Of a stretch of 23,868 nt of DNA, positions 6,757 through 12,464 are shown in pieces. A model generated the notes under the pieces. The model was not told the origin of the DNA, made no database searches, and worked only from the letters and a program-made list of their open reading frames with translations. The first letter of the stretch is position 1. Each line of letters opens with the position of its first letter. Source of the stretch: JAZNGX01 sp045576675. GTDB lineage: Bacteria; Bacillota; Clostridia; Monoglobales; Firm-18. The translations under genes were made by a program, and so were the position numbers. The stretch is from positions 1 to 23,868 of the forward strand of contig JAZNGX010000021.1 of the NCBI GenBank assembly GCA_045576675.1, read 5' to 3'.

Positions 6757-7103
6757 ACAACGAACATTGTGAAGTATCAGAAATCCACGAGGAGCTTTTA
6801 AAAATAATTGACGAAAAAATGCCTGATGATGAAAAGCTTTTTGATCTTGCAGAGCTTTTTAAGGTGTTTGGCGACTCAACAAGAATGAAAATTCTTTTTG
6901 TGCTTTTTGAAGCGGAGGCTTGCACCTGCGACCTTGCCGCAGTGCTTAAAATGACGCCCTCTGCAATATCACACCAGCTTAACTCGCTTAAAAGAGCAAA
7001 GCTTGTTAAAAGCCGCCGCGAAGGCAAGGCGGTGTTTTATGCCCTTGCAGACGGTCACGTGCGTACCATTATAAGTCAGGGAATGGAGCATATCAACGAA
7101 TAA
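6753..7103 (+). CDS. ArsR/SmtB-family metal-responsive repressor
   Basis: Winged-helix homodimeric repressor of 116 residues that should release DNA on binding metal. Two metal sites are visible: an alpha-3-type site C57-x-C59-D60 in ACTCDL, with candidate N-terminal ligands C6 and H12, and an alpha-5-type site D100-x-H102 with H113 and E116, as in SmtB/ZiaR/CzrA. Recognition helix: TPSAISHQLNSL. The start overlaps the ATPase stop (ATGA), so it is the third gene of the operon; the palindrome at 4679-4704 is its likely operator. Having both sites intact suggests Zn and possibly thiophilic metals such as Cd or Pb as inducers; which site is allosteric cannot be told. Confidence 0.93.
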   Translation: MNNEHCEVSEIHEELLKIIDEKMPDDEKLFDLAELFKVFGDSTRMKILFVLFEAEACTCDLAAVLKMTPSAISHQLNSLKRAKLVKSRREGKAVFYALADGHVRTIISQGMEHINE

Positions 7104-7140
7104 GCTTATAAAACTCTACTTTCCGTGGAGTACAAAACAC

Positions 7141-7175
7141 AAACCTGCTTTTGTAAGTCTATCAAAAGTAGGTTT
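7141..7175. repeat. Inverted repeat before the sugar operon: operator or weak terminator
   Basis: AAACCTGCTTTTG (7141-7153) and CAAAAGTAGGTTT (7163-7175) form a 13-bp stem, continuous in RNA with one G-U pair, around a nine-base loop. There is no T-run, so termination would be poor. The right arm runs into the predicted -35 of the sugar operon. A smaller stem ACTCTAC/GTGGAGT lies at 7113-7131. Confidence 0.45.
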
Positions 7176-7201
7176 ACTACTTTACAGCATTATGTTAAAA
7201 T
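7173..7201 (+). promoter_or_regulatory. Candidate promoter of the HTH-kinase sugar operon
   Basis: TTTACT (7173-7178), a 17-bp spacer and TAAAAT (7196-7201) preceded by TGT. The predicted start lies near 7208, at the ribosome site AAAGGAG (7208-7214), so the leader would be only about 15 nt. Confidence 0.45.
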
Positions 7202-7222
7202 CAAATCAAAGGAGTTGAGGCT

Positions 7223-8416
7223 ATGGACGCAAAAAGCATTGGAAACACCATTGCAGAGCTTCGAAAAAAAAACAATATGACGCAGCTGCAGCTTGCTGAA
7301 ATGCTAAGCGTAAGCGACAAGGCTGTAAGCAAATGGGAAAACGGGCAAGGGTATCCTGACGTTACTGTGTTCCCCAAGCTCGCATCGCTTTTTGGGATTT
7401 CAATAGATCACCTTATGCTTGGTGAAAGAAAAGGCATCGCAATTGCAGGCAACATCATTACAGACATTGTTAAAAGCATAGACTGTTACCCTGAAAAAGG
7501 TATGCTTGCGTATGTTTCAGACGTGTCATACGCAGTTGGCGGATGCGTTCCAAACACTGCGATTGACCTTGCAAAAATTGACCGCAGCCTGCCTGTCAGT
7601 GCAATTGGTATGGTGGGAAATGATGAGTACGGAAGATTTATTATTTCACAGCTTTTAAAACACGGCGTTAATGTGGACAGCGTTTCATATTCACACGACA
7701 AGCCTACAAGCTATTGCGACGTTATGAGTATGCCGTCAAGCGAGCGTACATTTTTTCATCAGAAAGGTGCTAACGCACAGTTTTCACCCGAACATATTAA
7801 TATTGACACATTAAACTGCGACATTTTGCACGCAGGCTACATATTATTGCTTGACAAATTTGATGCACCGGACAACGAGTATGGAACAGTTATGGCACGG
7901 TTTTTAGATAGTGTGCAGAAAAAGGGCATAAAAACCTCGATAGATGTTGTAAGTGACAGCACAGCAAATTACGGGGAGAAAATCATCCCCGCACTTAAAT
8001 ATTGCAACTACGTTATTATAAACGAAATAGAGTGCTGCAGAATATGGGGCATTGAGCCTTACACAAAAGAAAACATAAAGCTTTCAATGCAAAAGGTTAA
8101 GGAGGCAGGCGTTAAAGACAAGATTATTGTTCACAGCAAGAAGATTTCTTTTGTTCTGGACGTTGCAACAAACGAGTTTACGGAGCTCGGCTCACTTTGC
8201 ATTCCTGACAGCGAAATAAAGGGAAGCGTTGGTGCGGGCGATGCATTTTGTGCGGCGTGTCTTTATGGTCTTTATAATGGATATTCCGACCTGCAGCTTT
8301 TAGAGTTTGCATCTTCTGCTGCTGCGTGCAATTTATTTGAGGTAAATTCAATTGACGGAATGAAAAACAAATATGAAATAATGGAAACTGCTAAAAAATA
8401 CAGGAGGTTATCATAA
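7223..8416 (+). CDS. XRE-family HTH fused to a PfkB-family sugar kinase
   Basis: A 397-residue fusion. Residues 1-67 form an XRE/Cro-type helix-turn-helix (MTQLQLAEML...DKAVSKWENG...LASLFGISIDHLM). Residues about 71-390 form a ribokinase/PfkB kinase with the N-terminal glycine motif (VGGCVPNTA), GMVGNDEYG, and the catalytic signature GSVGAGDAF, D340 being the presumed base. PfkB kinases phosphorylate sugars such as ribose, fructose or ketose phosphates. The ribosome site AAAGGAG lies eight bases before the ATG. The frame continues through the junction without a stop, so the fusion is genuine in this sequence. The next genes are a lyxose/mannose-type isomerase and a class II aldolase, so the kinase probably phosphorylates a ketose. 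The HTH suggests a substrate-sensing regulator of the same operon (inference). Confidence 0.88.
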   Translation: MDAKSIGNTIAELRKKNNMTQLQLAEMLSVSDKAVSKWENGQGYPDVTVFPKLASLFGISIDHLMLGERKGIAIAGNIITDIVKSIDCYPEKGMLAYVSDVSYAVGGCVPNTAIDLAKIDRSLPVSAIGMVGNDEYGRFIISQLLKHGVNVDSVSYSHDKPTSYCDVMSMPSSERTFFHQKGANAQFSPEHINIDTLNCDILHAGYILLLDKFDAPDNEYGTVMARFLDSVQKKGIKTSIDVVSDSTANYGEKIIPALKYCNYVIINEIECCRIWGIEPYTKENIKLSMQKVKEAGVKDKIIVHSKKISFVLDVATNEFTELGSLCIPDSEIKGSVGAGDAFCAACLYGLYNGYSDLQLLEFASSAAACNLFEVNSIDGMKNKYEIMETAKKYRRLS

Positions 8417-8952
8417 TGAAAAGAGAGGTTTATGAAAATCAGGTAAAAAAGGCTTTGGAATACTATGAAAAAGCCGGCATTGTTTTAAGCGATGCTGAAA
8501 AGAAAAACATTGAGGTTGTTGACTTTGAAATCGGCATTGTAGACAAGGTTGGTCTGCAGCTTTTAACCTACATCAACACAGAGAGAGTATGTGCAAAGGA
8601 AATGGTTTTACTTCCCGGTCAGACCTGCCCTGAGCACAAGCACGTTCCGACAGACGGCAGAGAGGGCAAGGAAGAAACCTTCCGTTGCCGTTACGGAAAG
8701 GTTTACCTTTATGTAACAGGCGAGGGCAAAAAAGAGGACGTTAAAGCACGTATTCCCGAAACAGACGTATCAGTATTCCACGAGGTAATATTAAACCCAG
8801 GTGAGCAGTACACAATTTTGCCTGAAACATGGCACTGGTTCCAGGCAGGTGAGGACGGTGCAGTTATTTCTGAATTTTCAACCAAAAGCACCGACGAAAC
8901 TGACCAGTTTACAGACAAAAGACTTGTAAGAGAGCCAAAAATTGAAGATTGA
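8416..8952 (+). CDS. D-lyxose/D-mannose-type cupin sugar isomerase
   Basis: A 178-residue cupin resembling the D-lyxose ketol-isomerase family (B. subtilis YdaE type), which interconverts D-lyxose with D-xylulose and D-mannose with D-fructose. Metal ligands are visible: H74-x-H76 in PEHKH, E87 in KEETF and H140 in ETWHWF. The family-typical segments GREGKEETFRCRYGKVYLY and SEFSTKSTDETDQF are also present. The start codon overlaps the kinase stop by one base (TAATG), with AGGAGGT at 8402-8408. Cytoplasmic; it would supply the ketose for the upstream kinase. The family is clear, but the natural substrate is not determined by sequence. Confidence 0.9.
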   Translation: MKREVYENQVKKALEYYEKAGIVLSDAEKKNIEVVDFEIGIVDKVGLQLLTYINTERVCAKEMVLLPGQTCPEHKHVPTDGREGKEETFRCRYGKVYLYVTGEGKKEDVKARIPETDVSVFHEVILNPGEQYTILPETWHWFQAGEDGAVISEFSTKSTDETDQFTDKRLVREPKIED

Positions 8953-8962
8953 GGTAAAAAAT

Positions 8963-9793
8963 ATGTTAGTAAATTTAAACGAAATTCTTTATGATGCACA
9001 AAAAAGACATTACGCAGTAGGTCATTTCAACACAATTGACGGTGACATACTTGAAGCCACAATAACAGCCGCTGAGGAAATGAATTCCCCTGTAATCATC
9101 GGCACAGCAGAGGTTTTGTTACGCCACGGCGACCTGCCGCATCTTGCACCATCTATGGTAAGTGCCGCAAAGCGTGCAAAGGTTCCTGTTGCAGTTCATT
9201 ACGACCACGGCTTAACCTTTGACAGATGCCTGCAGGCAATGAGCCTTGGTTTTTCAAGCATTATGTTTGACGGCTCTGCAAGCGAGCTTGAGGAAAATTA
9301 CAGAAGCACACGAGAAATTGTTAAGGTTGCTCATTCATTAGGCAAAACAGTTGAGGGCGAAATCGGTCACGTTGGCTTTGTTGTGGACGGTGCAGGCAAG
9401 GACGCTGATTTATATACCACACCAAAAGAGGCTTGCGAGTTTGTTGAAAACACAGGTGTTGACGCTCTTGCAATCGCAATCGGCACAGCACACGGTGCGT
9501 ACACTGCCAAACCAAAGCTCGACTTTGCCCGTCTGGCAGAAATCCGTTCGTCACTTGACACACCGCTTGTTCTTCACGGCGGAAGCGGACTTAGCGATGA
9601 TGATTTCAAAAAAGCAATTCAGGGTGGCATAACAAAGATTAATATTTACACAGACCTTTGCCTTGCAGGCGAAAAGGCAATGAAGGAAAATCTTGACAAG
9701 GCATATCCTTACATAAGAGATGCAAAGGTTTTGGAAATCAAAAAGACTGTTATAAACAAAATGCAGCTATTCGGCTCTGCAGGAAAATATTAA
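8963..9793 (+). CDS. Class II (zinc) ketose-bisphosphate aldolase family protein
   Basis: A 276-residue TIM-barrel aldolase of the fructose/tagatose-bisphosphate class II family. Visible residues: catalytic D81 followed by zinc ligand H82 (HYDHG), E132 (TVEGEIG), zinc ligands H177 (GTAHG) and H205 (LHGGSG), and the phosphate-binding KINIYTD. These enzymes cleave ketose mono- or bisphosphates to DHAP plus an aldehyde. The ATG at 8963 is chosen because GAGG (8951-8954) lies eight bases upstream; a TTG at 8942 lies inside the isomerase gene. Together with the isomerase and kinase it would complete a route to DHAP plus an aldehyde (glycolaldehyde from a pentulose phosphate, or a triose from a hexulose phosphate). 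No transporter is in the cluster. Confidence 0.92.
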   Translation: MLVNLNEILYDAQKRHYAVGHFNTIDGDILEATITAAEEMNSPVIIGTAEVLLRHGDLPHLAPSMVSAAKRAKVPVAVHYDHGLTFDRCLQAMSLGFSSIMFDGSASELEENYRSTREIVKVAHSLGKTVEGEIGHVGFVVDGAGKDADLYTTPKEACEFVENTGVDALAIAIGTAHGAYTAKPKLDFARLAEIRSSLDTPLVLHGGSGLSDDDFKKAIQGGITKINIYTDLCLAGEKAMKENLDKAYPYIRDAKVLEIKKTVINKMQLFGSAGKY

Positions 9794-9795
9794 GA

Positions 9796-9922
9796 AAAAA
9801 TGGGCTGTAGTAAAATGAATTTCATTTTGTGATATAATCCCCTTAGAGTAGACACTTGAAATAACAAAAACATTTCAAGACTATTCTGAGGGGATTATAT
9901 CATTTTGCTACAGCCCATTTTT
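9796..9922. repeat. 127-bp near-perfect inverted repeat between convergent genes (MITE-like or large bidirectional terminator)
   Basis: Outer arms AAAAATGGGCTGTAG (from 9796) and CTACAGCCCATTTTT (to 9922) continue inward as GATATAATCCCC/GGGGATTATATC and then CTTGAAAT/ATTTCAAG, around a nine-base loop AACAAAAAC. Apart from about three mismatches or wobbles, the only asymmetry is a 14-base insertion in the left arm just before 9831. The outer A- and T-runs would allow termination in both directions. Each arm carries an inward-facing TGATATAAT, an extended -10 sequence. The repeat begins two bases after the aldolase stop and its right end overlaps the stop of the DUF1836 gene. No transposase is present. 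Confidence 0.85.
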
Positions 9923-10418
9923 ATTGCATTGTTCTGTTAAGATATATTATATGCGATGCCGCAATAACAACACTTCTTAAAATCATTTTCTGCTCTGTAT
10001 TACGCTCACTTATGGGCTTGATATCGTTTCTTATACCATAAATCTGACACAGCATACTTTCAAGCTCATCACAGAAATAATTATAAGCCGTTTTACCCTC
10101 GTATGCGGATTTTTGCATATCAATCAGCTTTATTATGCTTTCTATGGTGATAACGTTTTTTGCAATCGCCACAAAAAACAAATAACCGATTTGCTCTGCA
10201 CTGTACTGCTTTTTAACAGGTGAGCTTATAACCCCTTTTTTTACATAATTACTTACCATCGATGATGTAAGCTCAGTACAGCCAAGCGGCACAAGGTATC
10301 CGTTTATATATTTAATTACTTGTTCTAAATACAACCCTACGTCTGGCAGCTCGTTATATCTCGGCAAACGGAAATCCTCGATTGAGACCGGATTTTGGGT
10401 TTTTATATCTTTACTCAT
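9921..10418 (-). CDS. DUF1836-family protein, probably a DNA-binding regulator
   Basis: A 165-residue protein matching the DUF1836 pattern (RLPRYNELPDVGLYLEQVI, a helix-turn-helix-like MVSNYVKKGVI segment, then KKQYSAEQIGYLFFV). The family is widespread in Firmicutes and thought to be MerR-like in fold; its function is not established. The ATG at 10418 has no ribosome site: an in-frame TAG lies nine bases upstream (the start of the -10 hexamer TAGAAT), and the predicted transcription start falls on the A of the ATG, so the mRNA is apparently leaderless. The stop codon overlaps the large inverted repeat. It is divergent from a DegV gene, with three related palindromes between, so autoregulation and control of degV are likely (inference). 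Confidence 0.85.
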   Translation of the reverse strand: MSKDIKTQNPVSIEDFRLPRYNELPDVGLYLEQVIKYINGYLVPLGCTELTSSMVSNYVKKGVISSPVKKQYSAEQIGYLFFVAIAKNVITIESIIKLIDMQKSAYEGKTAYNYFCDELESMLCQIYGIRNDIKPISERNTEQKMILRSVVIAASHIIYLNRTMQ

Positions 10419-10424
10419 ATGCTT

Positions 10425-10453
10425 ATTCTACTATTTTTTAATAAATTTGTCAA
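10425..10453 (-). promoter_or_regulatory. Promoter of the DUF1836 gene (leaderless)
   Basis: On the minus strand, TTGACA (10453-10448), a 17-bp spacer and TAGAAT (10430-10425). Only six bases (AAGCAT) separate the -10 from the ATG at 10418, placing +1 at or within one base of the start codon. Confidence 0.7.
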
Positions 10454-10454
10454 C

Positions 10455-10526
10455 AGTTTTAAAAAACTACTTGACAGGTTTTTAAAAAACTGATACAATT
10501 TAGTCATCGGTTTTCAAAAAACCGAT
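10455..10526. promoter_or_regulatory. Three related palindromic operator candidates between DUF1836 and degV
   Basis: R1: AGTTTT-AA-AAAACT (10455-10468), between the two -35 boxes. R2: CAGGTTTTT/AAAAAACTG (10475-10492, one mismatch), overlapping the degV -35 and spacer. R3: ATCGGTTTT-CAA-AAAACCGAT (10506-10526, perfect 9-bp arms), at the degV start site. The common form is GGTTTT-N2/3-AAAACC. Their positions suit repression of both promoters by one protein. Confidence 0.65.
10471..10499 (+). promoter_or_regulatory. degV promoter
   Basis: TTGACA (10471-10476), a 17-bp spacer and TACAAT (10494-10499) preceded by TGA: a near-consensus extended promoter, overlapped by palindrome R2. Confidence 0.8.
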
Positions 10527-10560
10527 TATGAGTTTTATTAAAACATAATGGAGGATTACT

Positions 10561-11394
10561 ATGAGTATAAAAATTGTTGCGGACTCAGGCTGTGATATTT
10601 TACAGTTAGAAAATGCACCTTACAGCTGTGCACCGCTTAAAATTTTTACTGCTGAAAGAGAATATACAGACGATAAAACTGCCGACAGAGATGAGATGGT
10701 GGAATATTTGCAAGGGTACAAGGACAAATCAGGCTCCTCCTGCCCATCGGTCGGAGAATGGCTTGAAGCCTTTGGCGACAGTGAAGAAATAATATGCCTG
10801 ACACTGACAAGCGGACTTTCAGGCAGCTACAACTCAGCTTGCGTTGCAAAGGACAGATACTTAGAGCAGCATCCCGAAAGAAGAGTAGCAATTGTTGACT
10901 CACTATCGGCAGGCCCCGGAATAGGAATACTCGTTAAAAAGCTTGAAGAGCTTGTTAGTCTTGGCATCAGCTTTGATAATGCCGTTAAGGCAATAAAAGG
11001 CTATCAACATAAAACAGAGCTTATATTTATGATAAAATCCCTTAAAAATCTTGCAGCAAACGGACGTGTTAAGCAATCAGTTGCAATGCTTGCCGCAGTT
11101 TTGGGAATATGCCTTACCTGCAAGGTCAGCCCCGAGGGCACGCTTGAGCCTATGAAAAAAATACGAGGTGAAAAAAATTCACTGCGTGAGCTTTATGCAT
11201 ATATGAAAAACGCAGGCTACAACGGCGGACGTGTGTTGATTAACCATTGTATGAATAAATCAGGTGCGTTGCAGCTAAAGCAGGATATATTAAAGGATTT
11301 TCCGCAGGCAGAAATAATAGTTTCAGATACACGCCTGTTGTGCAGCTTTTATGCAGAGCAGGGCGGAATACTGATTGGCTTTGAAAAACAATAG
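10561..11394 (+). CDS. DegV-family fatty-acid-binding protein
   Basis: A 277-residue DegV/FakB-like protein. Visible family signatures: the N-terminal IVADSGCDI, the serine-rich lipid-head motif TLTSGLSGSYNSA, then IVDSLSAGPGIG and IKSLKNLAANGRV in the second half. In FakAB systems such proteins present a bound fatty acid to the FakA kinase, making acyl phosphate for phospholipid synthesis; whether this paralogue partners with FakA cannot be told, and no fakA lies in the window. The ribosome site GGAGG (10550-10554) lies six bases before the ATG. It is a single-gene transcription unit with a strong extended promoter overlapped by palindromes, ending in a bidirectional terminator shared with secF. 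Divergent from a DUF1836 gene. Confidence 0.9.
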   Translation: MSIKIVADSGCDILQLENAPYSCAPLKIFTAEREYTDDKTADRDEMVEYLQGYKDKSGSSCPSVGEWLEAFGDSEEIICLTLTSGLSGSYNSACVAKDRYLEQHPERRVAIVDSLSAGPGIGILVKKLEELVSLGISFDNAVKAIKGYQHKTELIFMIKSLKNLAANGRVKQSVAMLAAVLGICLTCKVSPEGTLEPMKKIRGEKNSLRELYAYMKNAGYNGGRVLINHCMNKSGALQLKQDILKDFPQAEIIVSDTRLLCSFYAEQGGILIGFEKQ

Positions 11395-11433
11395 AAAAAA
11401 CAAGCTGTTTCACAACTGTGAAACAGCTTGTTT
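11392..11433. terminator. Bidirectional terminator between degV and secF
   Basis: AAACAAGCTGTTTCACA (11398-11414) pairs with TGTGAAACAGCTTGTTT (11417-11433). On the minus strand, after secF, the stem is followed by a run of T (the A-run at 11395-11400), a classic terminator. On the plus strand the T-tract is only the stem's own TTT. Confidence 0.85.
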
Positions 11434-11438
11434 GATTA

Positions 11439-12464
11439 TTACGCTTGTTTCTTTTCGCCTTTAAATATTACCCAAAGCGGGCTTGCAATTGTTATAGATG
11501 AATATGTTCCTACAACAATACCAATTATGATAGGCAATGAGAACTGCTTAATTGATTCAACACCAAGGATATACAACAACAGAATTGAAAGCAATGTTGT
11601 AATTGATGTGTTGATTGAACGTGTAAGTGACTGATTGATACTCTTATTTGCAACCTCGGCAAACGGTGTTTTCTTTGCGAATCTGTAGTTTTCACGGATT
11701 CTGTCAAAGATAACGATTGTATCGTTGATTGAATAACCCACGATAGTAAGCAATGCTGCAATAAATGTTGAGTTTACAGGAATATTGAATATAGCGTAAA
11801 CACTTACAAGCACAAGCACGTTCTGTGCAAGTGAGATAACTGCTGCAACACCTGACCAGAATTCAAATCTTAATGAGATGTATACAAGCATTAACAAAAT
11901 TGCAATGATTGATGAAAGAACTGCACTTCTGCCAAGCTCTTTACCAACTGTTGCACTAACAGTGTCACGAGTGTAAACCTTAAACGGTGATTCAACTGCC
12001 TCTTCTTCAGCAGCTTCTTCTGTTTCAGCAGCCTCAGCATCCTCTGTTGCTTCTGCAGCTTCTGCATCTTCAGCTACCTCTGCTTCTTCTGTTGCTTCAA
12101 CAGGAGCAGCTTCAACAGCAGCCTCTTCTTCAACACCGTACATCGGGTCATACTTTTCTCTGATAGCGTTTAGTACAGCTGTACTTTCTGCATCAGTAAG
12201 CTCTTTGATTGTAATCATAACCTCTGTGCCTTCTTCGCCGCCCTTAACGATGTGAGGCTGTGCGTCGCTTACAACACCCTTGATTATGTCTTCAACATCT
12301 TTAACTTCGTACTGCTGACCTAAATCAAGGTGAAGGTTTGTACCACCTGTGTAGTCAACATCAAGGTTAAGGCCGCCGTTTACAAAGTAGAATACTACGC
12401 CCAAAGCAATAATAACAAGTGAAATTACAAAGAATATGTGTTTGTTTTTTATGATATTAAGCAT
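11439..12464 (-). CDS. secF: Protein translocase subunit SecF with an acidic insert
   Basis: Membrane subunit of SecDF, an RND-type proton-driven helper of SecYEG export, 341 residues. TM1 is at about 9-28, then the extracellular domain with DVDYTGGTNL, and five further helices from about 183 with the family motifs SATVGKELGRSAV, SINDTIVIFDRIREN and NQSLTRSINTS. The ATG at 12464 is chosen: GGGAGG lies eight bases upstream, and it overlaps the secD stop by eight bases; an in-frame start at 12497 would begin well inside secD. Residues 111-159 are a low-complexity acidic stretch of Glu, Ala and Asp with few other residues, inside the extracellular loop and absent from the ordinary SecF pattern I know. 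Confidence 0.95.
   Translation of the reverse strand: MLNIIKNKHIFFVISLVIIALGVVFYFVNGGLNLDVDYTGGTNLHLDLGQQYEVKDVEDIIKGVVSDAQPHIVKGGEEGTEVMITIKELTDAESTAVLNAIREKYDPMYGVEEEAAVEAAPVEATEEAEVAEDAEAAEATEDAEAAETEEAAEEEAVESPFKVYTRDTVSATVGKELGRSAVLSSIIAILLMLVYISLRFEFWSGVAAVISLAQNVLVLVSVYAIFNIPVNSTFIAALLTIVGYSINDTIVIFDRIRENYRFAKKTPFAEVANKSINQSLTRSINTSITTLLSILLLYILGVESIKQFSLPIIIGIVVGTYSSITIASPLWVIFKGEKKQA

Noticed and set aside
9351..9632. Open frames on both strands inside the aldolase gene
   Set aside because: They overlap a clear aldolase with all catalytic residues, lack ribosome sites and have unnatural composition.
11428..11634. A 68-codon plus-strand frame opposite secF
   Set aside because: It is antisense to conserved secF coding sequence and has no ribosome site.
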